A stretch of DNA of 64,000 bases from Paenalicyclobacillus mengziensis (GTDB lineage Bacteria > Bacillota > Bacilli > Alicyclobacillales > Alicyclobacillaceae): positions 3,696,001 to 3,760,000 of the forward strand of contig NZ_CP071182.1 in the NCBI RefSeq assembly GCF_017298635.1, given 5' to 3'. Below the pieces are notes generated by a model. The model was not told the DNA's origin, did not search any database, and saw only the letters and a list, made by a program, of their open reading frames with translations. Position 1 is the first letter of the stretch. Each line of letters opens with the position of its first letter. Positions 26,228 to 34,689 of this stretch are shown here, piece after piece. Made by a program: the position numbers and the translations under genes.

Positions 26228-26812
26228 TCATCCATTGAAGAAATGACCGGCCTTGTTGTCATTGTCAAAAATTGCAGCATCAACAAAGTCCTGGTCGTTT
26301 GTCACATTTACACTTTTGGTGTTGATATTTTGATTTCCGTAAGTTTGACCACTTCCGACGTTTTGCTTCTCGTGACTATCCATACCTGTAATATTTGTTG
26401 ATCCGATAAACGTTCCCGCGTTTTGTTGCAAGGTATTGACCCATACCGTACCCACACCGATATTCGTTATCGAGGAGTCCCCTTTTGGGGGATACTGCTG
26501 CAATACATGAACGTCTCGATCATCAATCGGCGTATCAATCATATCCGGGTCATACACAAAGGACACACTATGATAGAAAACATTTGAGTCACCAAGGTCA
26601 CCAAAGCCGCTGTTCGACTTTGAATGAGAGCTGAGTCCAAATATCGTTAACCTGCCCCCGATGTAAACACCCGAATTTCCAGAAACAGTGCCGATATGAA
26701 CGTTCACTGGGAGGTTTGTGACTTCTGCTGGATTTTGCTTGTGATGTAAGTGGGGTCTGAGGGCACCTGCACGCGGCCGAACTTTTGGTACCCAGATGTT
26801 TGAGTACGTCAT
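26228..26812 (-). CDS. GerPA/GerPF-like small protein, two-unit version
   Basis: 194 residues, the last gene of a five-gene array. After an N-terminal extension (about 35 residues) come two copies of the unit seen singly in the upstream genes: one at about 36-105 (VSGNSGVYIG ... DTPIDDRD) and one at about 115-190 (QQNAGTFIGSTNITGMDSH ... VDAAIFDNDNK). The pattern of Asn/Gly-rich beta strands ending in D-x-I-D-x-x-I-x-D-x-D recalls the GerPA/GerPF family of spore coat permeability proteins. The ATG overlaps the previous stop (ATGA) with GGAG nine bases upstream, so translation is coupled. Function unproven. Confidence 0.7.
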   Translation of the reverse strand: MTYSNIWVPKVRPRAGALRPHLHHKQNPAEVTNLPVNVHIGTVSGNSGVYIGGRLTIFGLSSHSKSNSGFGDLGDSNVFYHSVSFVYDPDMIDTPIDDRDVHVLQQYPPKGDSSITNIGVGTVWVNTLQQNAGTFIGSTNITGMDSHEKQNVGSGQTYGNQNINTKSVNVTNDQDFVDAAIFDNDNKAGHFFNG

Positions 26813-27057
26813 ATATTGGTACTCCATGAAGCTTTGTTATCCATATCATAAATCGGGGCATCAATATATTCCAAATTATCAAATGTTACGTTGTACCCGC
26901 CAAAACTGTAATTGTACCACCCGAACATTGCGCCGTGTCCAATGTTAAATTTTTGATTGGCATCCCATCCTGTAATCGAGTTTTGGCCAATAAAGATTCC
27001 AGCATTCTGGTTTGGGGAATTCGAATTGATGACGCCAAACGAAACAAAGACTGGCAT
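26809..27057 (-). CDS. GerPA/GerPF-like small protein, copy 4 of the array
   Basis: 82 residues starting MPVFVSFGVINSN from the ATG at 27055-27057, with AAGGAGGG five bases upstream. It carries one unit: QNAGIFIGQNSITGWDANQK, then a Gly/Phe/Tyr-rich middle, then DNLEYIDAPIYDMDNK. The WDAN motif and the terminal acidic pattern are shared with all neighbours. It is coupled to the two-unit gene downstream by a 4-base overlap and lies 31 bases after the previous copy. Probably a spore surface or germination-related protein; by family resemblance only. Confidence 0.75.
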   Translation of the reverse strand: MPVFVSFGVINSNSPNQNAGIFIGQNSITGWDANQKFNIGHGAMFGWYNYSFGGYNVTFDNLEYIDAPIYDMDNKASWSTNI

Positions 27058-27088
27058 ATAGACCCTCCTTGAGACCTTCTCAAGCCCT

Positions 27089-27340
27089 CTAGCCATTTCC
27101 CCCAACCATGGGTTTCTGATCTTGGTCGTTGACCACCGCATCGACTACCTCAAAATTGTCGTACGTAACACTGATGGAGCCGAATTGCCCATTGAAAATG
27201 CCGTATAGACCCCCTTCTGAGATATTCAGCTTCATATTCGCATCCCATCCGCTGGAGTGATACTGTCCAATCGTGACCCCAACTGCATTTTGCTGCGGTG
27301 AATTACTGTTGATAGCGCCCCCAAACGCAAAGACCGGCAA
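27089..27340 (-). CDS. GerPA/GerPF-like small protein, copy 3 of the array
   Basis: 83 residues from a TTG start at 27338-27340; AGGAGG nine bases upstream and the conserved MPVFAFGGAINSN opening support this start. Unit features: QQNAVGVTIGQYHSSGWDAN and FEVVDAVVNDQDQKP. It keeps the same length and layout as copies 1, 2 and 4, which shows that selection maintains the unit. No signal peptide or transmembrane helix. Likely made in the mother cell or forespore if it is a spore protein; no sigma-E or sigma-K promoter was confidently found. Confidence 0.75.
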   Translation of the reverse strand: MPVFAFGGAINSNSPQQNAVGVTIGQYHSSGWDANMKLNISEGGLYGIFNGQFGSISVTYDNFEVVDAVVNDQDQKPMVGGNG

Positions 27341-27425
27341 GTCTCATCTCCTCCTTTCAACGTGTACAAAATCATATGCTTTAAGCGCTCGTCCAGATTC
27401 GTCCTGGTGTTTATCCGAGGCAACC

Positions 27426-27677
27426 CTAGATGTTTGTATCTATCGCCGGCTTAAAGTCAGCGTCGTTAATATTCCCGTCGGCCACTTCCAGGTTGTCGAG
27501 CATCAGACTGCCCGCTGTAATATTGGTACTGAATGTTCCGAAATTACCACCCTGAGCGGTGTTGAACTTCATGTCCGCGTCCCAACCGCTAGAGTTAAAC
27601 TGTCCCACGTTGACGCCGTTTGAATTTTGCTGCGGTGTGTCCACGGCGACGAAACCTATCCAGATAAAATTCGGCAC
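27426..27677 (-). CDS. GerPA/GerPF-like small protein, copy 2 of the array
   Basis: 83 residues from the GTG at 27675-27677 (nine bases after AAAGGA; the product opens MPNFIWIGFVAV in line with its neighbours). The middle SSGWDADMKFNTAQGGNFG is almost identical to copy 1, so these two are the most recent duplicates. It ends LEVADGNINDADFKPAIDTNI-like, the acidic tail of the family. It is separated from copy 3 by 85 bases and copy 1 by 75 bases, neither with a clear terminator, so the whole array may be one transcript. Confidence 0.75.
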   Translation of the reverse strand: MPNFIWIGFVAVDTPQQNSNGVNVGQFNSSGWDADMKFNTAQGGNFGTFSTNITAGSLMLDNLEVADGNINDADFKPAIDTNI

Positions 27678-27752
27678 ATTCACCAGTCCTTTGTTGGCAA
27701 AGTTCGTGTCAGAGTATGCGCTTAAGCAACATTCGGTTCAAACAAAACACTT

Positions 27753-28004
27753 TCAAATGTTGACGTCTAGTGCAGGCTTCAGGTCCGGGTCATTGATAAC
27801 CCCGTCAATCAACTCGAAGTTATCAAGCATGACGTTGAGAGCAGACATATTCACACTCAATATTCCGAAATTACCACCCTGAGCGGTGTTGAACTTCATA
27901 TTTGCATCCCATCCGCTGGAATTGAATTGACCAACAACGACCCCGCTTGAGTTTTGCTGTGGAGTATGACTGTAGACCACGCCGATTGACGCAAAAACAG
28001 GCAC
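27753..28004 (-). CDS. GerPA/GerPF-like small protein, copy 1 of the array
   Basis: 83 residues from the GTG at 28002-28004, with AAAGGTGGG six bases upstream; it opens MPVFASIGVVYSH. Unit features: QQNSSGVVVGQFNSSGWDAN, the TAQGGNFG turn shared with copy 2, and FELIDGVINDPDLKP. It is the first gene of the array, 68 bases downstream of ctaA on the same strand. It may have its own promoter in the end of ctaA, because a sporulation protein would not be expected on a respiratory transcript. Confidence 0.75.
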   Translation of the reverse strand: MPVFASIGVVYSHTPQQNSSGVVVGQFNSSGWDANMKFNTAQGGNFGILSVNMSALNVMLDNFELIDGVINDPDLKPALDVNI

Positions 28005-28072
28005 ATGAGTCCCACCTTTGTGAATGGATACTCTACTGTACGTGGCGACCGCATGTCTACATGCCTCATCGT

Positions 28073-28984
28073 TCAAAACAGTGGTTTTCTTGACAAATAA
28101 GTCTGGGATAGCACATAGGCTGCTACGCCCATGATTAAGCCTGCCATTGCCCAGTGCACGGTCACGACAATGAGTTCAAGCCTAGTATCGAGTGATGCGA
28201 CACCCAAAATTGCTTGAATCACAATCAGCGCAATGATGAAAGCTGCAGTTTTCGTCAGCCGTTGGCTCTTCGACGCTCTAATTGCAAACCATACTGCAGC
28301 TATCACCAAGAGTACTGCCGTTGCAATGTGAAGCCCCAGCAACGCGTGGGACATCGCTAAGGACGGAGGCGTCAGCTGATGGTGACTCCGAATGTAACTG
28401 TCTTCGCCAAATAACGCTTGGCTCGCGCCGGTATGTCGAAACACTGCACCTGCTGCGACTGCGATGACGCCGGCTGCGTAGAGAATCCACGCGACAGGGG
28501 TCAGTGTCCTCGTCTCTAAATCGGGTTGACTTGACAGCACCGCTTGCTTCATCCGATAGTCTCTCTCTGCCAGGTTCGCCAAATGAACAAACAGGGACAG
28601 CATAATCACACTATTGACGACGTCTACGACAGATGCGACGCCCGGTAGAACCAGGAGCACTATTAGACCTGCGTAGACGATTTGCACCAAGAGCGAGAAC
28701 AATCCAAGAACGCATGTCCAGATAAGTGCTCGGTTATGGCGATACGACCGTATCAGCCAGATGAGGAGCCAAATCACGAGAACCCCTAATAGTAGCGCTA
28801 CAAACCGATGGACCATTTCGAATATGAGCGATCCGGTGACTGGAATTGGACCTGTCGTACTGCACAGTGGCCAGCTCGGACAGACAAGTCCGGCGTCTTC
28901 ACCAACGATAATTCCAGCCAGTACCATTTGTACACCAATCACAATTGTTGTAGTCCATGCAAGATGATGAAATTTCACAAACAA
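28073..28984 (-). CDS. ctaA: Heme A synthase (CtaA/COX15 family)
   Basis: 303 residues with eight hydrophobic helices. It converts heme O to heme A for aa3-type oxidases. Family features are the Cys pair in the first outer loop (LVCPSWPLC), the ExxHR heme-ligand motif (FEMVHRFVAL), FRHTGAS in the second half, and His in SHALLGLHI and TVHWAMAG. TTG at 28982-28984 is the longest start, with GGAAGG upstream; a GTG two codons later (28976-28978) is equally possible. Its usual divergent partner ctaB is 2.5 kb away across the flavin module. No aa3 oxidase genes are in the window. Confidence 0.9.
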   Translation of the reverse strand: MFVKFHHLAWTTTIVIGVQMVLAGIIVGEDAGLVCPSWPLCSTTGPIPVTGSLIFEMVHRFVALLLGVLVIWLLIWLIRSYRHNRALIWTCVLGLFSLLVQIVYAGLIVLLVLPGVASVVDVVNSVIMLSLFVHLANLAERDYRMKQAVLSSQPDLETRTLTPVAWILYAAGVIAVAAGAVFRHTGASQALFGEDSYIRSHHQLTPPSLAMSHALLGLHIATAVLLVIAAVWFAIRASKSQRLTKTAAFIIALIVIQAILGVASLDTRLELIVVTVHWAMAGLIMGVAAYVLSQTYLSRKPLF

Positions 28985-29189
28985 CCATCCTTCCGCTCGG
29001 CTATTTCTCAGAATAGCACGGGCTTGTAAGGATGGTCGGACAATTCAGTATCTAGTCATAAAGTTTATGTGACAAACCTGTAGAAAAATTGTGAACGCTT
29101 CAATTGTGAACGCTGCTGAAAGGAGATTGGACTTTTTCCAAGCCCCTTCCGTATTTTCCTGGGACCATCGAAGTTTGTCCTTCCGTAAG

Positions 29190-30185
29190 TCATCCAAACA
29201 TCTCGTTTTGCATCTTCCCTTTTGGTCCCCCGGACGCCGCGGACGCTTCTGCAGCTGCCCTGTTGGCGCGGCTGGAACTCAAGAGTGCAATCGCCCGCCA
29301 AGTATTCGCTGCCAAGAGTCCAATCAGGAGATAAGCCAATCCGCCCACTTCCAGATAGATTGCTGCACTCACCACCGCTGCCACAACACTGAATGTGACT
29401 TGCTCCGAGTACTTGCCAGGTGATGTCGGCGGATCGGTCAGCATAAAGAAACTCATGAACAAGGCCGCATTGACGAGCGGTACGCGCAGTGCATCACCTG
29501 GTGTAAACGACGCGTTCCCCAGATGCAGCGAGGCAGCCAATGTCAGGATGAGGAAATATGTTCCAAGATAGACGAGTACCTGCGGCCATTTGTTGACGCG
29601 TGACGTGATGATATAGCCAGCAATCAACAACAACGGCAGGAAGAGGACAGGTAAGTCAGCGAGATCTCCCCACCAGCTCTGTCCCGTATGGAAGACCAGC
29701 AACGTGAACAACAGCGCAAACGCAGCCGGGTTGAAAATCGGCTTGCGCCCTATCTTAAACAGGTGCTTGGACACCACAGCGATGGCCGCGGTGAGTGCCG
29801 TAACTGGCCAGTGTACGGTGCTGCTCAGGACAAGACCGATGATAAGACCGGTTATCATGCCACCATCCGGGAAAATGCGCTTGTTCTTACGGGCCTTTCC
29901 GACCACGATGTCGATGACCGAGGCCGTTGCCATCGCAACGATAATGTTTTCGATGCCTAAGCGATCAGACGCATGTATCGCTCCGACGACCATCAAACCA
30001 AGAAGCAACACCAAAACACTGCCTTTGGGCGTTCGTATAAATTTTCGCAAAGGTCCCGGGGGGGCGGCAGGACGCGTGGCACCAGTTTTGTTCCCCCCAC
30101 CGGCTTGAGTCCGCGAAATGGAGCCAGCTTCTTCTTGCGACATTCGTTGATTCATCGGACGTTGGTTCCGCTCATTTGAACTCAT
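29190..30185 (-). CDS. RnfD/NqrB-family membrane flavoprotein-like subunit
   Basis: 331 residues from the ATG at 30183-30185. A positively charged, Gly/Pro-rich cytoplasmic tail (1-55) precedes about ten hydrophobic helices. The family core is clear: PDGGMITGLIIGLVLSS near residue 105, AVVSKHLFKIGRKPIFNPAA near 135 and FMLTDPPTSPGK near 255. In RnfD/NqrB a Thr near the end holds covalent FMN; DPPTSP is in that region. Such subunits move electrons across the membrane. No other rnf or nqr gene is here; the preceding gene encodes an exported FMN-binding protein, so the pair probably forms a minimal electron-transfer module. Confidence 0.82.
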   Translation of the reverse strand: MSSNERNQRPMNQRMSQEEAGSISRTQAGGGNKTGATRPAAPPGPLRKFIRTPKGSVLVLLLGLMVVGAIHASDRLGIENIIVAMATASVIDIVVGKARKNKRIFPDGGMITGLIIGLVLSSTVHWPVTALTAAIAVVSKHLFKIGRKPIFNPAAFALLFTLLVFHTGQSWWGDLADLPVLFLPLLLIAGYIITSRVNKWPQVLVYLGTYFLILTLAASLHLGNASFTPGDALRVPLVNAALFMSFFMLTDPPTSPGKYSEQVTFSVVAAVVSAAIYLEVGGLAYLLIGLLAANTWRAIALLSSSRANRAAAEASAASGGPKGKMQNEMFG

Positions 30186-30202
30186 CCTGGATATCTCTCC
30201 TC

Positions 30203-30240
30203 TATCATCATGTACAACGAGTATCATCATGTACAACGAG
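30203..30240. repeat. Perfect 19-bp tandem duplication
   Basis: TATCATCATGTACAACGAG occurs twice head to tail (30203-30221, 30222-30240), immediately upstream of the ribosome-binding region of the RnfD-like gene. It could be a recent slippage product or a duplicated regulatory site. Confidence 0.9.
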
Positions 30241-30356
30241 CAATTTCTTTGCAGGCACTGGAGTTGTTTTTTGCTCATCAGGGTCTCACCATTGATGCGT
30301 GACTGAGAGTGGTCCGTTGTTGCGTGCCTGAAAGTGGTGCTTGGCGTGAGAATCGT

Positions 30357-30992
30357 CTAACCCTTATAGTTCGGATTTTGAGCTGACTGCAGGGCTTGCA
30401 CGACAGCGTAGTAGAAGTCTTCTGTGCTCAGCGTGGCACCGGAAACAACTGGGATTTGCGTTGTCTGGTGCGCCACCACATAGTCCGGCAAAACCGGATC
30501 GATGTACGATTCAGGGTAGTGCGTGTAACAGGCTGTAATTTGCACGTTCGCGATTTTTCCACCTTGAATCGTGACATTGACCGCAATAGCGCCAATTTGA
30601 TTCGCCGCCGATCCGCTGTACGTTCCGTCCAGATACTGCTGCGTCGTATTTGCCGTCTTCGATTGACTTGAAGAGCCACCCGATTTCTTCGAAGAGCCAC
30701 CCGACTTCTTCTTTGAATTTGTAGAAGTGTTTGTCGCATTATTTCCTGAGGCGTGTGACGCCGTAGTCTGTGTACCGCTTTGAGAGCCGGTTTGTGACGA
30801 TCCGTTGGCCTGTGCTGCCGCGCTCCCAGACGATGCTTGGCCAGAGTTCCCTCCCGAAACATTGCTGGTTGTGGAACCCGATGCGGCTAGTGCTGTGGAT
30901 CCGGTCGCTGAAACCGAGTATCCAGTTGCGTAGATTGCTCCAACTGCCAGCGCAGACAACACAACAAATTTGGGGCTCATTTTTGCTGTCAA
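30357..30992 (-). CDS. Exported FMN-binding-domain protein
   Basis: 211 residues from a TTG at 30990-30992, chosen for GGAGGG seven bases upstream and because the product then begins with a membrane-targeting sequence (MTAKMSPKFVVLSALAVG). A long Ser/Gly/Thr/Asn spacer with KKSGGSS repeats (about 40-120) links it to an FMN-binding domain (about 125-205). The flavinylation motif is SGATLSTEDFYYAV, where the Thr would receive FMN from an ApbE transferase; no apbE is in the window. It is upstream of the RnfD-like gene and likely accepts electrons from it at the outer face. Confidence 0.85.
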   Translation of the reverse strand: MTAKMSPKFVVLSALAVGAIYATGYSVSATGSTALAASGSTTSNVSGGNSGQASSGSAAAQANGSSQTGSQSGTQTTASHASGNNATNTSTNSKKKSGGSSKKSGGSSSQSKTANTTQQYLDGTYSGSAANQIGAIAVNVTIQGGKIANVQITACYTHYPESYIDPVLPDYVVAHQTTQIPVVSGATLSTEDFYYAVVQALQSAQNPNYKG

Positions 30993-31496
30993 TGCACGAC
31001 CCTCCACATTGTGAATCCATGTATCCCTATCCAGGGAGATGAATAATTTCATATGTCTTCCATATTCCTGTCTGTCTTCCAGATGCCTATGTCCCTTACA
31101 CGTTCAGTCTAGCCACCGAATCTGAAGAACCTGTGAAGAACTGTTAACATCTTGTGGTAAACCAATGAATAATTTAAGGAATTTTCGCTGCTGTACGGGT
31201 AGGTCGGCGATACACAATTGAAGTGACCTGGTCAAACGATAGCTTCAGAGATACGTATCAGAAACGGTGCCTACAACACGATATACATCAAATCTACTCA
31301 GCAATCGTTCTCTTGTTCACAAAATCGACACGAAATGCTTGATGAACTGTCATTAATTCCGTCAGTTTTTCAAGCAAACCGAGCTGTAGCTGCGCTACAA
31401 TTCCATATATAGTCCATACGAACTAGTCCTACCGATGGATAATATAGTGTGATGTGATGTTGCTATTTGAAAGTGATGGTCTATGGAGGTGTATAC
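30993..31496. other. Divergent intergenic region between the flavin module and ctaB
   Basis: 504 bases with no recognisable gene. It is AT-rich at 31140-31180 and 31420-31470. A short hairpin TGTAGC-TGC-GCTACA lies near 31388-31402, and GATAATATAGTG near 31438 contains a TATAAT-like -10 for ctaB without a good -35. A GTTAACA/GGTAAAC pair near 31144-31158 hints at a PhoP- or ResD-like site but is too weak to call. Confidence 0.35.
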
Positions 31497-32402
31497 ATGG
31501 CGTCGTATACGGCAACGCAGCAACAACTTGAGACGCGCGATGCGATGACGACTCTGCGGGCTTTTGTTGCTTTAACAAAACCGCGCATTCAAATCCTGTT
31601 GGTTTTTACAGCCTATTGCGCAATGGTCGTGGCAGGCAGACGTCTCCCCAGCATCCGACTCACCATTCTCACATTGATTGGCCTCGTCTTTGCCACGGGC
31701 GGTTCAGCAGTCATCAACATGTGGTTTGACCGTGACATCGATGCCGTAATGTCTCGGACAAAGCAACGCCCTCTTCCGATGGGTTTGTTGAGCCCTGAAA
31801 CAGCACTCATTTACGGTCTTGCGCTCGTAGCGAGCTCTTTTACACTGTTGGCCGTCTCTGTGAACCTGCTGTCCGCCGTGTTGGCACTGCTCGGTGTCTT
31901 CTATTACGCTGTCATTTATACCATGTGGTTAAAGCGGACGACCGTTCACAATACGGTCATTGGCGGTGGTGCAGGTGCTTTTCCACCGTTGATTGGTTGG
32001 GCAGCTGTTACAGGTCACGTGGGACTAGCGCCGCTGCTGATGTTTGCAATCATATTCTTGTGGCAACCGCCCCACTTCTGGGCCTTGGCGTTATACAAGA
32101 ACATGGACTATGTGACTGCTAAAATCCCGATGATGCCCGCGGTTCGTGGTGCTAGGCACACCAAAATCCAGAGTCTGATTTACGCTTCACTTTTAGTCAT
32201 GTCCACGGTTGCTCTGTATTTCACTGGAACTGTCGGGGTTGTATACTTTGTGGTCAGTACCGTGTTTGGCATCGTCTTTTTGGGGTACAACATTCGGTTA
32301 TTTTTCGAACCTGATGACCAAACTTCTTGGGCGAAGAGGACATTTCTCAGTTCTCTAATGTATTTACCGGTGGTGTTCTTGGCAATGTGCATCCCGTTGT
32401 AA
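31497..32402 (+). CDS. ctaB: Protoheme IX farnesyltransferase (heme O synthase)
   Basis: 301 residues from the ATG at 31497, with GGAGGTG six bases upstream. The UbiA-type prenyltransferase motifs are clear: NMWFDRDIDAVMSRTKQRP near residue 75-95 and a second acidic motif region YKNMDYVTAKIPMMP near 200. About nine hydrophobic helices. It adds farnesyl to heme B to give heme O, the substrate of CtaA. It ends at a strong terminator facing a PBP gene. Confidence 0.95.
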   Translation: MASYTATQQQLETRDAMTTLRAFVALTKPRIQILLVFTAYCAMVVAGRRLPSIRLTILTLIGLVFATGGSAVINMWFDRDIDAVMSRTKQRPLPMGLLSPETALIYGLALVASSFTLLAVSVNLLSAVLALLGVFYYAVIYTMWLKRTTVHNTVIGGGAGAFPPLIGWAAVTGHVGLAPLLMFAIIFLWQPPHFWALALYKNMDYVTAKIPMMPAVRGARHTKIQSLIYASLLVMSTVALYFTGTVGVVYFVVSTVFGIVFLGYNIRLFFEPDDQTSWAKRTFLSSLMYLPVVFLAMCIPL

Positions 32403-32544
32403 TCAGCGGATACTTACAAATTACAAGGCCGAGGGGGCCGTTGGCACGAAAGCACGGGCCGCTTTCACAGCGCGTTATTGTCATTCGTGACCCGTTACTA
32501 CAAGAAGAAAACGCTGCTTCGTCGACCGCTTCCTCGACAACCTG

Positions 32545-32580
32545 CACGAAGACTCTCGGAACATACCGAGAGTCTTCGTG
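32545..32580. terminator. Bidirectional terminator between ctaB and the PBP gene
   Basis: 15-bp perfect stem CACGAAGACTCTCGG / CCGAGAGTCTTCGTG with loop AACATA, midway between the converging stops at 32402 and 32614; T-rich sequence (TCCTTCTTTG) follows on the plus strand. Confidence 0.85.
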
Positions 32581-32613
32581 TCCTTCTTTGCATCCTGGGA
32601 TTCCAATTGCGCG

Positions 32614-34689
32614 TTACTTGCTTTGCTCAGGCACAACGTACGCCGAGGACGTCTTCCACGTCGTCGGGATGTTTGTAGTTTGCCACTGATTTTTCGGAAA
32701 GAACTCATGATGTTGCTTGAAGTAGTCGTCCATCAACTGCCGCGCGAGCGGCACAGCGGTCTGTGCACCGTAACCTGCCCCAGGAATCATCACCGCCACA
32801 GCAATTTGAGGGTTGTTGTACGGCGCATACCCAATGAACACCGAATTGTATTCGGCGTGCCCATTCATGTAGATTTGCGCCGTTCCTGTTTTTCCTGCGG
32901 CTTGATAAGGCGCATTCATGAAAGTTCCCGCCGCCGTGCCGTACGGCAGATTGCATACGCCCCACATGCCCTTTTGAGCCAAGTGCAAGTACGTCGGATT
33001 GATGTTCAGGTTTTTCTGGACCACGGGTTGGAATACCTTTATCGGTTTGGCATTTCCCGGTTGGGTTTCCGGAGGCAATACATCCTTCAAAAGGTGCGGT
33101 TGCAGGCGTTTTCCACCGTTGGCAATGGTAGCGACATACTGTGCCAATTCGATGGGCGTGAACTCCTGGCCCTGTCCAGTTGCTGCGAAAGCCAGATCTA
33201 CTGGTGTACCATGGTTGACGTATTGACCTGTTTTTTTCAACGACTGCGCTGCCTTTTGAGGGTTAAAGGGGACTTGAATATAGTTCTTTAACGAGTCTTC
33301 AATGTAGAAAATACCCTTTTGCTCCCCAGGCAGATCGATGCCCGTCAGTTGTCCTAACCCAAAACTCTCCTCACCTTGAAACATTCTTGTGATACCTGTT
33401 GCAAAATCTGTGTTCAACCAATGGGTGTAGCTCATACCGGCGGGTGGACCACCGCCTGTGGTTGCCGTCGAGCCAATCCATTTCCCCATGTTGAGTCCAA
33501 GGTGGTAGAAAAAGGTTTCATCGGAAATTGCAATGGCCTTCAAAACGCCGGTAAGCCCCGCAGCTCCATCACCGTGAAAAAAGCCGGTTCCAATCTTCGT
33601 CCAGTTCGTGTCAAAAATCGTCGTGGCTGGCGTAATGGCACCGTATTTCAAAGCGGTAATGAAGTTCGCTAGTTTTACCGTGGAACCGGGATACAATGGT
33701 CCTTGGATAGCATTGTTCCTCTGCGCACCGGATGTTTGCAGGTATTTCGCATGCTTGACGAACGATCCGTTTGTATACCAGTTCGGGTCCAAGTATGGAT
33801 AACTCACCATCGCCAGCACGCCGCCGGTGTGTACGTTTATCACCACGGCTGCCCCCTGCGTGACTTGACTGCCAAACGCAGACGAGTCAATCAGGTTCAT
33901 CATTTGCTCTTGAGCATCCGCCTGCAACCTTCCATCTAACGTCAACTGAAGCGTATCCCCAGACGTTGGGGCTGGGGAGTAGCCCACCGACTTAACCGAC
34001 GTGCCGCTCAAATTCCCTTCCATCACTTGGTATCCGACTTTTCCTTGAAGCAGGGACTCGTATTCCGCTTCAAGACCAGTCTCGCCGACCGATTGCGTCG
34101 GAAGGTAGTTCGGATACTGTTTCTGATTTTGGGGTGTAATGGGACCGACATAACCGAGAACCTGTCCAGCGAGGTCTCCATTTGGGTAAACACGTTGAGA
34201 GTCAACCACCACGTTGACACCCGGTAAATTGGCGTGGTTTTCCTCAATTAACGCGAGTTGTTTCGGCGATATATCCTTAAACAGTGAAATCGTTGAGTAC
34301 CCCTGCTGAGCCTGCATAAGCTGCATCACATGGGCTGGGGTCGTGTTAAACCAGGGGGCCAATTCGTTTGCCATAGCCTGGTCATTTTGGTTTTTCATGC
34401 GTGTCAAGTAAACACTGTACATGGGTTGATCATAGGCTAACAGATTACCACTGCGGTCATATATCCATCCCCGAGCCGGCATGACAGGAATTTTCGTTAC
34501 CGACGTCGTCATAGCTTGTGCCCGAAATGTGCTGCCTTGCGCAATCTGCAGATAACCTAGACGTAAAATCAGAGTTGTAAAGGAAAGAAACACAAGACTA
34601 TAGACAACGCCAATACGAGGAGTCAACACTCGTTTTTGCGGTTTCGACCAAGGTTCAGACGGTTGCTTATTTCGCCGTTTGCGTTTCAC
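32614..34689 (-). CDS. Class B penicillin-binding protein (PBP2-like transpeptidase)
   Basis: 691 residues. A basic cytoplasmic tail and one helix (about 25-45) anchor it. The pedestal (about 55-260) has the class B pattern PARGWIYDRSGNLLAYD. The transpeptidase domain has the nucleophile Ser336 in PGSTVKLANF (SxxK) and KTGTAQ near 606. The second motif, at residues 389-391 in AISDETFFYHLG, reads S-D-E where SxN (or SxD in PBP2-type enzymes) is usual. GTG start with GAGGG upstream. It cross-links peptidoglycan in elongation or sporulation; no rod-complex partner is adjacent, so which process is unclear. Confidence 0.9.
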   Translation of the reverse strand: MKRKRRNKQPSEPWSKPQKRVLTPRIGVVYSLVFLSFTTLILRLGYLQIAQGSTFRAQAMTTSVTKIPVMPARGWIYDRSGNLLAYDQPMYSVYLTRMKNQNDQAMANELAPWFNTTPAHVMQLMQAQQGYSTISLFKDISPKQLALIEENHANLPGVNVVVDSQRVYPNGDLAGQVLGYVGPITPQNQKQYPNYLPTQSVGETGLEAEYESLLQGKVGYQVMEGNLSGTSVKSVGYSPAPTSGDTLQLTLDGRLQADAQEQMMNLIDSSAFGSQVTQGAAVVINVHTGGVLAMVSYPYLDPNWYTNGSFVKHAKYLQTSGAQRNNAIQGPLYPGSTVKLANFITALKYGAITPATTIFDTNWTKIGTGFFHGDGAAGLTGVLKAIAISDETFFYHLGLNMGKWIGSTATTGGGPPAGMSYTHWLNTDFATGITRMFQGEESFGLGQLTGIDLPGEQKGIFYIEDSLKNYIQVPFNPQKAAQSLKKTGQYVNHGTPVDLAFAATGQGQEFTPIELAQYVATIANGGKRLQPHLLKDVLPPETQPGNAKPIKVFQPVVQKNLNINPTYLHLAQKGMWGVCNLPYGTAAGTFMNAPYQAAGKTGTAQIYMNGHAEYNSVFIGYAPYNNPQIAVAVMIPGAGYGAQTAVPLARQLMDDYFKQHHEFFPKNQWQTTNIPTTWKTSSAYVVPEQSK

